Source of the DNA: Ciceribacter thiooxidans
Lineage (GTDB): Bacteria > Pseudomonadota > Alphaproteobacteria > Rhizobiales > Rhizobiaceae
Direction: 5' to 3'
DNA length: 64,000 bases
Assembly: GCF_014126615.1 (NCBI RefSeq)
Contig: NZ_CP059896.1
Coordinates: forward strand, 1,188,501-1,252,500
Numbering within the stretch: the first letter of the stretch is position 1; the number at the start of each line of letters is the position of its first letter. Position numbers and translations under genes: made by a program. Shown here one piece after another: positions 17,485 through 26,010 of this stretch. The notes below the pieces were generated by a model. That model did not search any database, was not told the origin of the DNA, and saw only the letters and a list, made by a program, of their open reading frames with translations.

Positions 17485-17514
17485 ACGGGCGGCCTGGTGC
17501 CGCCCGTTTTGTTT
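17485..17514 (+). terminator. Intrinsic terminator of ilvIH
   Basis: ACGGGCGGC (17485-17493) pairs perfectly with GCCGCCCGT (17499-17507) over a 5-base loop and is followed by TTTGTTTT. It lies 23 bases after the ilvH stop. Confidence 0.85.
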
Positions 17515-17550
17515 TGGCGTTCGCCGAGGAGGGTTTGCGGGAACGGCGCC

Positions 17551-18024
17551 TCAGAACATCGACATCTGGGCCGGAGCCGGCTTCTCCGCATTCCCCGCAT
17601 CCATGTCGGCGGGCTCCGTCGGCGCGGTCCTTTCCGTCGAAGCGGATCTTGCCGTGCCTTTCGCGCGCGGCTCCGCCTGCTTCTCGTCCTCGGGTGGCGC
17701 CGGAGGCGCACGGTCGGCTATGCCGACGTCTTGCAGAAATCCAGCAAGGCATGGTTCCAGCACCTTCTGCGCCAGGGCGTAGTGGACGAACTGCCCGCGC
17801 TTTTCCCGCGAGACGAGACCGGCGCCTTCGAGGATTGCAAGGTGTTGCGAGATGGACGGCTTCGCCATGGTGAAGTGCGAGGCGATCTCGCCGGCAGTCA
17901 GGCTGGAGGCGGCGAGATGCCTCAGGATCGACCGGCGCGGTGCTGCCGCCAGCGCCTGAAAGATTTTCTGCTCCAGCTTTTCGTTCCTGCCGGCCGCTGC
18001 CGTTTTCTTGCCGCGCTTCTGCAT
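17551..18024 (-). CDS. ArsR/SmtB family transcriptional regulator
   Basis: A 157-residue winged-helix repressor. Residues 17-95 carry the ArsR fold: FQALAAAPRRSILRHLAASS, then LTAGEIASHFTMAKPSISQHLAILEGAGLVSREKRGQFVHYAL, of the SdpR-like branch. No metal-binding Cys pair (CVC) is present, so it is probably not an arsenic sensor. The C-terminal ~50 residues are Pro/Ala/Glu-rich and look disordered. It reads toward ilvH (convergent). A dyad at 18102-18121 upstream of its start may be its own operator. Its targets are unknown; no gene clearly belongs to it. Confidence 0.85.
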   Translation of the reverse strand: MQKRGKKTAAAGRNEKLEQKIFQALAAAPRRSILRHLAASSLTAGEIASHFTMAKPSISQHLAILEGAGLVSREKRGQFVHYALAQKVLEPCLAGFLQDVGIADRAPPAPPEDEKQAEPRAKGTARSASTERTAPTEPADMDAGNAEKPAPAQMSMF

Positions 18025-18101
18025 GTCCCGTCACCTGGTTGCGTCGGCGCAGATATTTCCGGAATTGCGCTCTCAGGCAATCCCTCCGGTGCGCATGCGA
18101 T

Positions 18102-18121
18102 AATTAGTTAACAAGCTAATT
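18102..18121. promoter_or_regulatory. Candidate operator upstream of the ArsR gene
   Basis: AATTAG (18102-18107) and CTAATT (18116-18121) form an AT-rich dyad in otherwise GC-rich DNA, about 80 bases upstream of the ArsR start. AT-rich dyads of this size are typical ArsR sites, but assignment is by position only. Confidence 0.4.
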
Positions 18122-18187
18122 CGGCAATTCGCATCGTACCGCTTGCCCGGCCGCGTCGCGATGCCGGAGCAGCGTGCCTTCTTCCGT

Positions 18188-19033
18188 TCAGATCATCGCC
18201 AGCGGCATCTTGCGCTCGGGCGGGGAGAAGACCGCGTCGAGCGCTGCCCAGTCGTTCTCGGTCACCCGCAGATCGACAGCGTCGCGGTTCTCGCTCACGC
18301 GCCGGAGGTTCGCCGACTTCGGGATGGCAATCACGCCTTCGCGCCTCAGAAGAAAGGCGAGGGCGATTTGCGCCGGCGTTGCCTGATAGGCCTTGGCGAT
18401 GTGGATCAGCTCCGGATGGTGGGCGAGCCGGCCCTGCTCGATCGGCGAATAAGCCATGACTGCCACACCATGAGCACGGCACCAGGGCAACAGGTCGTAT
18501 TCGATGCCCCGTTGGCCGAGATTGTAGAGCACCTGGTTGGCTGCACAATTGGCACCGCCCGGCACAGCGAAGAGCTCTTCCATGTCGGCGACGTCGAAGT
18601 TCGACACGCCCCATGCGCCGATCTTGCCGGCGGCCTTCAGCTCTTCGAAGGCGGCGACGGTGTCGGCGAGCGGATGTTCGCCGCGCCAGTGCAGGAGGTA
18701 GAGGTCGAGACGATCGGTCTTCAGGCGTCGGAGACTGTTCTCACACGCGGCGATCGTGCCGGAGCGGCTGGCGTTCCACGGATAGACCTTGCTGACCAGA
18801 AATACATCGTCGCGCCGGTCTTCGAGGGCGATGCCCACCACACGCTCGGCGCCGCCCTCGCCATACATCTCGGCCGTATCGATCAGCGTCATGCCGAGAT
18901 CGAGACCGAGCCGCAGGCTGTCGATCTCCTCCCCGGCGCGGGCCTTTACCTCGCCCATCTGCCAGGTGCCGAGTCCCAGCGCTGGAACGGTAACACCGCC
19001 GGGCAGGGTGACGGTCGGGACCGGATCATGCAT
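18188..19033 (-). CDS. Aldo/keto reductase
   Basis: NADPH-dependent carbonyl reductase with a TIM barrel. In the 281-residue protein the family tetrad can be seen: Asp and Tyr in [13 protein letters not shown], Lys in [11 protein letters not shown], and His in [12 protein letters not shown]. The cofactor region is [20 protein letters not shown]. The start at 19033 ([20 protein letters not shown]) follows AGAGGAAG and gives the usual N-terminus; the longer frame is not conserved-looking. Substrate is unknown. It is a single gene, with the ArsR gene downstream on the same strand and lysE divergent upstream. Confidence 0.92.
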   Translation of the reverse strand: MHDPVPTVTLPGGVTVPALGLGTWQMGEVKARAGEEIDSLRLGLDLGMTLIDTAEMYGEGGAERVVGIALEDRRDDVFLVSKVYPWNASRSGTIAACENSLRRLKTDRLDLYLLHWRGEHPLADTVAAFEELKAAGKIGAWGVSNFDVADMEELFAVPGGANCAANQVLYNLGQRGIEYDLLPWCRAHGVAVMAYSPIEQGRLAHHPELIHIAKAYQATPAQIALAFLLRREGVIAIPKSANLRRVSENRDAVDLRVTENDWAALDAVFSPPERKMPLAMI

Positions 19034-19205
19034 CGCTTCTTCCTCTTGGCTTCTGTCAATCCGAGCATAGCAGGCGGCATCAAGCCGGCAAGCCGCCGGC
19101 ATTGCCGGATCGGGGCGGTTTCGCGTGTCACTGCAACAATTCCGCTCTGGACCGGCCGATCGTGCCGGCTATGTTGACCTGACGAAAAACAAGTCTCCAA
19201 ACGGG

Positions 19206-19805
19206 ATGGTCATGACCTCGGAAATGCTGATCGCGCTGACGCTGTTTGCCTTCTCGACCTCGATCACTCCGGGGCCGAACAACATGATGCTGCTCGCCTC
19301 GGGCGTGAACTTCGGATTCCGGCGCACGGTTCCGCATATTCTCGGAATCGAGCTCGGCTTCGGGGCGCTGATCCTCGCCGTCGGCCTCGGCGTCGGGACG
19401 ATCCTGTCGACCGAGCCGCGGCTCTATCTGGCCCTCAAGGTGGTGGGCGGCGGCTATCTTCTCTGGATGGCCTGGCACATCGCCATGACACGTCAGATGG
19501 GCGAGGCGGCCGGCGAGGCGCGCCCTTTCAGTTTCGTCCAGGCGGCTCTCTTCCAGTTCGTCAACCCGAAGGCCTGGGTCATGGCGGCCGGTGCGGTCGC
19601 GGCTTATCAAAGCCCCAATTCCTACATCCGCGATTCCGCCCTGATCTTTCTCGCCTTCATGTCAGTCGGCATCTTCTGCACGGCCGCATGGGTCGGGTTC
19701 GGCTCGGTGCTCAAGGGCTGGTTGTCCGATCCCGTCAGGCTCAAATGGTTCAACATCACCATGGCGGTGCTGCTGGTCGCAAGCTTGTGGCCGATGCTAA
19801 AATAA
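19206..19805 (+). CDS. LysE/RhtB family amino-acid exporter
   Basis: Inner-membrane exporter of amino acids or related small molecules. The ~199-residue protein has six predicted membrane segments and the LysE motif SITPGPNNMMLLASGVNFGF near residue 17, plus FQFVNPKAWVMAAGAVAAY in the middle. The start is ATG 19206 or ATG 19212; neither has a perfect ribosome site. Its 3' end overlaps the 3' end of the convergent DUF2269 gene by 9 bases. Substrate cannot be predicted. Confidence 0.9.
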   Translation: MVMTSEMLIALTLFAFSTSITPGPNNMMLLASGVNFGFRRTVPHILGIELGFGALILAVGLGVGTILSTEPRLYLALKVVGGGYLLWMAWHIAMTRQMGEAAGEARPFSFVQAALFQFVNPKAWVMAAGAVAAYQSPNSYIRDSALIFLAFMSVGIFCTAAWVGFGSVLKGWLSDPVRLKWFNITMAVLLVASLWPMLK

Positions 19806-20276
19806 CGCGATCGACGGTCTGGCAAGCATCAGCCAGATGATCGCGAGGACGGCGAAGAAGGCAGGGAAGCCGCAGGCGAACCAAATCCTGTAGAGCGAGG
19901 CGAAGGTCGGTGGCAGAGCCGTGCCCGCCAAGGCGGCCGCACGCGCGATATCGCGCAGCTTCAGTTGAAGCCAGACGACCGGCAGCCAGAACAGGCCCGT
20001 GATCACATAGAGCGCCAGCGCCAGCACGATCCAGCCTTCGGTGAGCGGCCAGCCTATCGCTTTCGCCAGGAGATAGCCGGTGATCGGCTGGACGACCACG
20101 GCCGTTGCCGTGAAAACCCCATCCGCAACTACCACCGTGCCCGCGACATGGGCCACGACCGCCGGATCGCGCGTCCGCTGCGCGACCACCATGAAGAAGG
20201 CAATGCCGGCGCCCGTTCCGAGCAGGACGGTCGCCCCGATGACGTGGAGGAAGCGGAGGAGAATGTCGATCGGCAT
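19797..20276 (-). CDS. DUF2269 family membrane protein
   Basis: A 159-residue integral membrane protein with four hydrophobic segments (about residues 5-30, 45-72, 80-103 and 130-155). It opens MPIDILLRFLHVIGATVLLG, with the family-typical L-H-V-I-G and a conserved polar W-L-Q-L-K-L-R-D loop. The start ATG shares one base with the stop of the upstream SDR-DoxX gene (TGATG), so translation is coupled and the two proteins probably act together at the membrane. Confidence 0.85.
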   Translation of the reverse strand: MPIDILLRFLHVIGATVLLGTGAGIAFFMVVAQRTRDPAVVAHVAGTVVVADGVFTATAVVVQPITGYLLAKAIGWPLTEGWIVLALALYVITGLFWLPVVWLQLKLRDIARAAALAGTALPPTFASLYRIWFACGFPAFFAVLAIIWLMLARPSIALF

Positions 20277-21562
20277 CAGCGGTGATCCAGGGTGGCGAGG
20301 CTGGTGAGCGTGAGCAGCACAGAGGGCAGGACCTTGACCAGCGGACCGAGCGGATCGAGCCAGAGGGCCGGCTCCACGACGGATGCGGCGGCGAGGTAGA
20401 GCGCGGTGACGGCGAGCATGCCGAGGAGGGCGCGACGAGCGAGCGGGCGCAGGAGCACGCAGACCCCGAGCGTCACGTCGAGAAGGCAGGAAAGCAGCGT
20501 CGCGGCCGTCGCTGCCGGCGGCGGCAACAGCGGCAGGAAGTGGCTTGCGGCCCGTTCGAGGTCGGCAAGCGGCAGGAGGCCCGAGAGTAGCCAGAAGAGC
20601 GACAGGGTGACGATCACCGGCGCTTTCATGAGATAGAGGCGGGCGAACCAGAGGTCCTGCACGCCGGACGGATGGACGGAAAGCGTTTCGGAAAGCGCCC
20701 GCATGGCGAACGGTGGCTGTTCCCCGTCATTGCGGCGGGTGACGCCGCCTTCCATAACCGTCATGGCGGTCGAACGCAGCGGCGACTGCCAGCCGAAGCG
20801 GCCGGCGAGGTCGGCCAGTGCCGTCACCACGCGCCCGACGATCGCCGGCACGACGACCGTCGGGGCAGGGGCGAGACCCAGCCAGCGGCGATGCAGCGCG
20901 AGTGTTGTTTCGAGCGTCAGCCGCCCGGGTGCGGCAAGCTCGATGTCGCTGCCGGCCGGGATTGCGCCCTCGATGGCGAGTGCGACGGCGGTCGCCACAT
21001 CCTCGACATCCACCGTCTCGACCGGGCTTTCGGCGTGGATGAGCGGCTGGACGAAGGGGAAGGCGGCGAGCGCCCGCAGCAGGGCGGTTCCGCCGAAGGC
21101 GTTGCGTCCGACGACGAGCGCCGGCCGCAGGATGACGAACGGCAGGCCGCTTTCCGCGAGCGCGGTATCGGCCCGGCGCTTGGTCGCTAGAAACGGCAGG
21201 TCGGCGCCGCTTCCGTCGACGCGGGTGGAGATCTGCACAATTCGATGGATGCCGCTCGTCGTCGCGGCTTCGTAGAGCGCGAACATGGCATCCTGCTGGG
21301 AGGCGGAGAGATCGTCCGTGAGGCCGTCCTGCAATGCGCCGGCGCAATTGACGACGATCTCGAAACCGTCGAGGTGCGGGCGCCACGCTTCCGCCGTCTG
21401 GAGATCGGCCAGATCGGCGGCAATCCATTGGACTTCTGGCCAGCGGGCGCGTGCTCGCGTGACGCTGCGGGCGAGCCCGGTCACGGCATGGCCTTCGGCA
21501 GCCAGCCGTCGCATGACCGCCGAACCGATGAAACCTGTACCGCCGAGAATCAGGATGCGCAT
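20276..21562 (-). CDS. NAD(P)-binding SDR/epimerase fused to a DoxX-like membrane domain
   Basis: A 428-residue fusion. Residues 1-~300 form an atypical SDR: the Rossmann motif GGTGFIGSAVMRRLAAEGH, ISTRVDGSGADLPFLATKRRAD (Thr-Lys in place of the usual Y-x3-K) and an NmrA/epimerase-like body with PVETVDVEDVATAVALA. Residues ~310-425 have four hydrophobic helices (KAPVIVTLSLFWLLSGLLPL onward) of the DoxX-like type. This arrangement tethers a soluble oxidoreductase to the inner membrane. The substrate is unknown. It is translationally coupled to DUF2269 (1-base overlap). Confidence 0.85.
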   Translation of the reverse strand: MRILILGGTGFIGSAVMRRLAAEGHAVTGLARSVTRARARWPEVQWIAADLADLQTAEAWRPHLDGFEIVVNCAGALQDGLTDDLSASQQDAMFALYEAATTSGIHRIVQISTRVDGSGADLPFLATKRRADTALAESGLPFVILRPALVVGRNAFGGTALLRALAAFPFVQPLIHAESPVETVDVEDVATAVALAIEGAIPAGSDIELAAPGRLTLETTLALHRRWLGLAPAPTVVVPAIVGRVVTALADLAGRFGWQSPLRSTAMTVMEGGVTRRNDGEQPPFAMRALSETLSVHPSGVQDLWFARLYLMKAPVIVTLSLFWLLSGLLPLADLERAASHFLPLLPPPAATAATLLSCLLDVTLGVCVLLRPLARRALLGMLAVTALYLAAASVVEPALWLDPLGPLVKVLPSVLLTLTSLATLDHR

Positions 21563-21613
21563 GGCCGGAGACTAGCAGGTCGGGCGCGTGCCGTCAGACC
21601 AGAGCTGGGCCGG

Positions 21614-22402
21614 TCATCCCTCGAACTGCCGGTAGCATTCCTCGGCCATCTCGCGGAGCCGTTCGCGCGAGATCTCACCGCTCAATGCATAGCCGACCGG
21701 TCCGTCTATCCAGTAAAAGGTCTCGATGGTGCCTTCGGTCGCGTAACGGAAGCTCGTCGTGCGGTTGGCGTCGTTGCGCCCCGCGAGCACGGTAATCCGC
21801 TCGCCGCCGGCATCCTCGTACATCAGCATGGCACCGGCCTTCCCGCCGACGGGCACCAGCCGGCCACCGACCAGGCGATATCCGAACCGCGAAAGATCGG
21901 GGATGCTGAGTGGATGATCGAGCCGCTTGCTGAGCCAGGCGGCAAGATGCTCCTGTTCGTCGGCGCCGACCTCCACCGGATGGCGGACGTCGCTCGCATA
22001 GATGAGGAAGGCTGATCGTGCTTCCTGCGGCAAGGCGGCAGCCGTCTGCTGCACCGAAAGGGGCGCTCTTCCCAAGAGAGAGGGCATCGCCTGTCCGATC
22101 GCGATGCCGGCACCGAGAAGGATGAGGGATGCGGCCATTTGCCGGAGGGGGAAGTGACGTAGCCGTCGCGCTGGCTTCGGCTGCGGCGTCAGGAGGAGTT
22201 CCGGATCGCGCGGCTCGCTGCGGGCATAACCGGAGAAGAGCGCGCGGATGTCGTCGTTCTGCGCCTGCCAGTCGGCGACCATGCCGGCGTCTTCCGGGTG
22301 TGCCCCGAGCCAGGCTTCGACCTCGCTTCGACGCGCGGCGTCGAGCTGCCCGTCGACATAGGCGTGCAGGTCTTTTTCGTCGATGGAGCCGGGTTCGGGC
22401 AT
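21614..22402 (-). CDS. Anti-sigma factor, membrane-anchored
   Basis: A 262-residue regulator that should hold the adjacent ECF sigma factor inactive. The N-terminal cytoplasmic domain (IDEKDLHAYVDGQLDAARRS, HPEDAGMVADWQAQND) is the anti-sigma/putative zinc-finger-like helix bundle, though the usual HxxxCxxC zinc triad is absent. A single membrane segment lies near residues 90-108 (MAASLILLGAGIAIGQAM). The remaining ~150 residues are periplasmic. Its ATG overlaps the sigma stop by one base (TAATG), the normal sigma/anti-sigma coupling. Confidence 0.88.
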   Translation of the reverse strand: MPEPGSIDEKDLHAYVDGQLDAARRSEVEAWLGAHPEDAGMVADWQAQNDDIRALFSGYARSEPRDPELLLTPQPKPARRLRHFPLRQMAASLILLGAGIAIGQAMPSLLGRAPLSVQQTAAALPQEARSAFLIYASDVRHPVEVGADEQEHLAAWLSKRLDHPLSIPDLSRFGYRLVGGRLVPVGGKAGAMLMYEDAGGERITVLAGRNDANRTTSFRYATEGTIETFYWIDGPVGYALSGEISRERLREMAEECYRQFEG

Positions 22403-22956
22403 TACTTTGGTCTCCGGAGCGTAACGATGTTCTGTTCGGTGAGCACCAGCCGCAGCCGCTCGCGGGCGCGGGATAGGCGCGACATGACGGTTCCGATCGG
22501 AACACCTAAGATGTCGGCAACCTCCTGATAGGCGTAGCCTTCGACGACCACGAGCATCAGGACGGAGCGATATTCCGGGGCAAGTCCGTCGAGGGCCGCG
22601 CGCAGGCGATCCCGCTCGAGCGGATCGGCTGCGGTCGCCGGCGCTTCGAGGTGGTCTGCCTCGCCGATGTCGACGGCGGGAAAGCGGCGGGCGTTGCGGC
22701 CGCGATTATGATGCAGGTTCGTCATGATCGTGTAGACCCATGCCTTCAGGCTGCCGCCGCGCCACGTCCCGCGCTTGGCGAGCGCCGTCTCCACGCAATC
22801 CTGCAGCAGGTCCTCGCCGTCGGGATCCGAGTGCGTGAGGCTGCGCGAATAGCGCCGCAGGCCCGGCAACAGCGCCAGCATGTCCTCTTCGAAAAGGCCG
22901 GTGCCGGGGGCTGGACTCCCCGGCGCCACGTTTTCCCTGTCAGGGCCTTGCGGCAT
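22402..22956 (-). CDS. ECF-type RNA polymerase sigma factor
   Basis: A 184-residue extracytoplasmic-function sigma factor with region 2 (ALLPGLRRYSRSLTHSDPDG, DLLQDCVETAL, AWVYTIMTNLHHNRGR) and region 4 (LAPEYRSVLMLVVVEGYAYQ, EVADILGVPIGTVMSRLSRA). No region 3 lies between, as expected for ECF sigmas. The gene starts 17 bases inside the end of the upstream COG4315-like gene and overlaps the anti-sigma gene, so all three form one transcript. The candidate target promoter at 23369-23397 precedes the operon, suggesting autoregulation. Confidence 0.94.
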   Translation of the reverse strand: MPQGPDRENVAPGSPAPGTGLFEEDMLALLPGLRRYSRSLTHSDPDGEDLLQDCVETALAKRGTWRGGSLKAWVYTIMTNLHHNRGRNARRFPAVDIGEADHLEAPATAADPLERDRLRAALDGLAPEYRSVLMLVVVEGYAYQEVADILGVPIGTVMSRLSRARERLRLVLTEQNIVTLRRPK

Positions 22957-23314
22957 CCCAAACGCCTTTCACGCCGTCGCCGGTGGCATCGCCTTCCTTC
23001 TGGTCCTTGACCCAGAAGTAGAGCGGCATGCCGTCCTTCGCCCACTGCATTGCGCCATCCTTGCGGGTCACCAGCGAGTATGCCCCTTCGGCCTTGGCAC
23101 CGGAAGCGGCGAGGAAGGGTGGCCAGTTCTTGGCACAGTCGTCATAGCAGTTCGACACGCCCTTCTGATCGTTCTGGAAGGTGTAGAGCGTCATGCCGTT
23201 GTCGCCGGCGACAACCTCGCCCTTGTCGGTCTTGACGGTCTTGACCGGCGCCTGCGCAAGGGCCGGACCGGCGAGCGCGATGATGGCGAGAGAGAGAAGA
23301 AGACGGGATTTCAT
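22940..23314 (-). CDS. Secreted COG4315-like protein with Yx(FWY)xxD repeats
   Basis: A 124-residue exported protein. Residues 1-21 are a signal peptide (SLLLSLAIIALAGPALAQA region) with no lipobox Cys. The mature chain has the repeat YTFQND...CYDDCAKNWPPF and a second copy (LYFWVKDQKEGDATGDGVKG, VWDAARP), the pattern of COG4315 predicted periplasmic proteins. The two Cys (C-Y-D-D-C) might bind a metal or form a disulfide. The gene starts the ECF sigma operon, preceded by GGAGG. Its product may be the output or the sensor input of the sigma system. The molecular function is unknown. Confidence 0.85.
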   Translation of the reverse strand: MKSRLLLSLAIIALAGPALAQAPVKTVKTDKGEVVAGDNGMTLYTFQNDQKGVSNCYDDCAKNWPPFLAASGAKAEGAYSLVTRKDGAMQWAKDGMPLYFWVKDQKEGDATGDGVKGVWDAARP

Positions 23315-23368
23315 GGCGGAACCTCCGAAGTGTTGCCCGGCACGTCCCGATCGGTCGTGCCTGATGTC

Positions 23369-23397
23369 TAAGACACCCGAACCAGGCGTTTTATTCC
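23369..23397 (-). promoter_or_regulatory. Candidate ECF promoter of the COG4315-sigma-antisigma operon
   Basis: On the minus strand GGAATAAA (23397-23390) and TGTCTTA (23375-23369) are separated by 14 bases. GGAA-type -35 and GTCT-type -10 elements are usual for ECF sigma factors. It lies 55 bases upstream of the operon's first start codon, so autoregulation is likely. Sigma specificity is inferred from position. Confidence 0.55.
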
Positions 23398-23541
23398 CTG
23401 CCTGACGAAGAAAATTGCCAGAATCTGCGGGCAGGGGAGCGGGGCGCCACGGTCTGGTGACGGGAGGCGCCTCAGAGGAGGGAGCCTCGAGGATTCCCCG
23501 TCGCGCTTGCCAACGGTGGGGAATCCTGCCAAGCACGGCGC

Positions 23542-24669
23542 ATGCAGTTCGCACCCCAGCAGGACGATGCCCTGAAAGCCGTTTCGAAATGGCTGAAGGA
23601 GGGCAGGCAGCCGGTCTTTCGCCTGTTCGGTTATGCCGGCACCGGCAAGACGACGCTTGCGAAACATTTCGCCGAGCATGTCGATGGCGATGTGCTGTTT
23701 GCAGCCTTCACCGGTAAGGCGGCGCAGGTGTTGCGCTCGCGCGGCGCGTCGAATGCGAAAACCATCCATTCGCTGATCTACCGGCCGCGCGGCGAGGAGG
23801 CGGTCGAGGACGAGGAAACCGGCAAGACGTCGATCTCGCCGATGTTCGCCATCAATCGCCAGAGTCCGGTGGCGAAGGCTGCGATGATCGTCATCGACGA
23901 GTGCTCGATGGTGGACGAACAGCTCGGCCGCGACCTGATGAGCTTCGGAACCCCGATCCTGGTGCTCGGCGACCCTGGTCAGCTGCCGCCGGTGTCGGGC
24001 GGGGGCTTCTTTACTGATCACGAGCCGGATTTCCTGCTGACGGACATCCACCGTCAGGCCCGCGACAACCCGATCATCGAACTTGCCATGCATATTCGCG
24101 AGGGCAAGGAGATCATGCACGGAGACTACGGGACGGCGAAGGTGATTTCCAAGAACGAGGTTTCGCAGGATCTCGTCCTCGACGCCGACCAGGTGCTGGT
24201 CGGCACCAATCGCACGCGGCGGCGCTACAACAAGCGGCTTCGGGAGCTGAAGGGTTTTACTGCCGAGTACCCGCAGGCGGGCGACAAGCTGGTCTGCCTG
24301 CGCAACGACCAGGTGAAGGGACTGCTCAACGGCTCTCTCTGGCAGGTCATGACGTCCTCGCGGGAAACGGTGAAGCCCGGCATCAACCTACTGATCAGAC
24401 CCGAAGACGACGACATGGACCGGGGTGCCGCCAAGATCAAGCTCCTGAAGGCGGCCTTCGAGGACATCGAGACCGAAATTCCCTGGACGACCCGCAAGCG
24501 TTACGACGAGTTCGATTACGGCTACGCGCTGACGGTACACAAGGCGCAGGGTTCGCAGTGGAACAACGTCGTTCTCTTCGACGAGAGTTTCGCCTTCCGC
24601 GATACGCGCGAGCGCTGGCTCTACACGGCGGTCACCCGCGCGGCGGAAACGCTCACCATCGTGCGGTGA
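23542..24669 (+). CDS. RecD-like ATP-dependent DNA helicase (single-subunit, AAA)
   Basis: A 375-residue superfamily-1B helicase. Walker A is GYAGTGKTT (about residues 30-38), followed by TGKAAQVLRSRGASNAKTIH (motif Ia). Walker B is MIVIDECSMVDEQLG, motif III GDPGQLPPVSGGGFF, and the C-terminal UvrD-like block YALTVHKAQGSQWNNVVLF ends with YTAVTRAAETLTIV (motif VI). It lacks the N-terminal RecD domains and recB/recC neighbours, so it is a stand-alone RecD2/Pif1-like helicase with a possible role in genome maintenance. Divergent from the ECF operon. Confidence 0.88.
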   Translation: MQFAPQQDDALKAVSKWLKEGRQPVFRLFGYAGTGKTTLAKHFAEHVDGDVLFAAFTGKAAQVLRSRGASNAKTIHSLIYRPRGEEAVEDEETGKTSISPMFAINRQSPVAKAAMIVIDECSMVDEQLGRDLMSFGTPILVLGDPGQLPPVSGGGFFTDHEPDFLLTDIHRQARDNPIIELAMHIREGKEIMHGDYGTAKVISKNEVSQDLVLDADQVLVGTNRTRRRYNKRLRELKGFTAEYPQAGDKLVCLRNDQVKGLLNGSLWQVMTSSRETVKPGINLLIRPEDDDMDRGAAKIKLLKAAFEDIETEIPWTTRKRYDEFDYGYALTVHKAQGSQWNNVVLFDESFAFRDTRERWLYTAVTRAAETLTIVR

Positions 24670-24684
24670 GCGTTTCGGAAGCCT

Positions 24685-25221
24685 TTATTGCTTCAGCGTC
24701 GTCAAGGTCATCACGACATCGCGCTCCGTCTTGCCGGAGGCGGTGGCGATCTCGGCCAGCGGCTTGCCGGCCTCCGCGGCGGCAAAACCCTTTTCCTTGA
24801 GCATTGTGACGAAGGCCTCCTCCGTCTGGCCGTAGAGCGGCGCGATCTGACCGGGCGTGCCGCCGACCACCAGTTCGATCATCGCCACCTGCGGACTGAC
24901 GCTCGTCGCTCCGGTCATCGCCGGCCAGGCGAAGGCGATTCCGATTGCGAGCGAAAGGCCGAGCGCGATCGCCATTGGCGGGCGCTTGAAATAGCTCAGG
25001 AACGGGCGCCAGTTTCGCCAGATGTGCAGCAGGAACGGTGCGATCAGCACCATGCTCAACAGTTCGTGCATCTCCCGGAACGCGCTCGTGCCGAAGTGAA
25101 AGAAGAGGGCGACACCGGAGACGAGCGATACCAGGAAGAGCCCGGTGGTGAATGGCGTGGCGTAGCGGGAAAGAAGCGCAGGCATTGTCTTGTCCATCGT
25201 GGTTGGCGATGGAGCAGTCAT
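24685..25221 (-). CDS. DUF4405 membrane protein
   Basis: About 178 residues (170 if translation starts at the ATG at 25197). It has three hydrophobic segments (TTGLFLVSLVSGVALFFHF, HELLSMVLIAPFLLHIW, MAIALGLSLAIGIAFAW). His residues at the membrane faces (F-H-F-G, E-M-H-E-L, L-L-H-I-W-R-N-W) match DUF4405, a group related to heme-binding cytochrome b-like membrane proteins. The C-terminal ~80 residues are soluble. A heme role is inferred from the His pattern only. Convergent with the RecD-like gene (15-base gap). Confidence 0.75.
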   Translation of the reverse strand: MTAPSPTTMDKTMPALLSRYATPFTTGLFLVSLVSGVALFFHFGTSAFREMHELLSMVLIAPFLLHIWRNWRPFLSYFKRPPMAIALGLSLAIGIAFAWPAMTGATSVSPQVAMIELVVGGTPGQIAPLYGQTEEAFVTMLKEKGFAAAEAGKPLAEIATASGKTERDVVMTLTTLKQ

Positions 25222-25314
25222 AGGCGGAGTCGATAACCGGGTCGTGTTACAAAGTTGTCAGGTACGACAATTGTCAAGTATGCGACAACCTGTCCGCGCG
25301 GCACTCTGCCGGAC

Positions 25315-26010
25315 CTACGAGGCGATGACCCCGGACAGCACGGCCTTTGCGACGGCCTGGAAGCGATTGCTGGCGTCGAACTTGCGGATGATGGTGGCCT
25401 CTATGGCCGTGATCTCTTCGCCTGCCATGTCGAGGGTGCGGGCGATCCGTGTCGGCGTGTAGCCTTCGGCGATCAGTTCCAGACAGCGCCGTTCCAGATC
25501 TGAAAGATCGACGCCGTCGCGCATGTCGGCGACGGAAGCCTGGTCGCCCGCGCCGTCGGGTGAGAGGAGGGCGATGATCTGCTGCATCTGCCGGCGGATG
25601 GTGGAGAGCGCGGCGATGAGCTCGCGCTTGCGGGCGACGAGGGCCTGCTGAAAGATTGCGCTCGCCTCTTCCTCCGATGCGGCGGTCGCGAGTTCCTCCA
25701 TCAGTTCCTGGATGACGGCGATCGGCATGCCGATTTCGCGGCATGCATTGATGAGCGCCATACGCGAAATATCGGCATGGGTGTAGACGCGCATGAGGCC
25801 GACGCGGCCCGCCTTGATGAGGCCCTTCTCCTCGTAGAAATGCAGTGTGCGATGGGTGATGCGGAATATGTTCGCCATGTCGGCTATGGCGACCGGCTCT
25901 GCCGGCATGTTGCCGGGAAGCTGGATCTGCGGCAGGTAGCCGGGAAAGCCGCCGTCAAAAGACGATGTTCGATTGCCCTGTCGCGGGCCCTCCTGCAACC
26001 GTTCCGCCAT
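25315..26010 (-). CDS. MerR-type regulator fused to a LuxR-type HTH
   Basis: A 231-residue protein with two DNA-binding domains. Residues ~38-115 are a MerR winged helix (VAIADMANIFRITHRTLHFY, EEKGLIKAGRVGLMRVYTHA, DISRMALINACREIGMP) followed by the MerR coiled-coil helix. Residues ~170-230 are a LuxR/GerE helix-turn-helix (LSDLERRCLELIAEGYTPTR, IARTLDMAGEEITAIEATII). No effector-binding Cys is obvious. A single polypeptide with both folds is uncommon. It may bind two DNA sites or oligomerise. A 27-bp palindrome lies about 150 bp upstream. Targets are unknown. Confidence 0.82.
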   Translation of the reverse strand: MAERLQEGPRQGNRTSSFDGGFPGYLPQIQLPGNMPAEPVAIADMANIFRITHRTLHFYEEKGLIKAGRVGLMRVYTHADISRMALINACREIGMPIAVIQELMEELATAASEEEASAIFQQALVARKRELIAALSTIRRQMQQIIALLSPDGAGDQASVADMRDGVDLSDLERRCLELIAEGYTPTRIARTLDMAGEEITAIEATIIRKFDASNRFQAVAKAVLSGVIAS

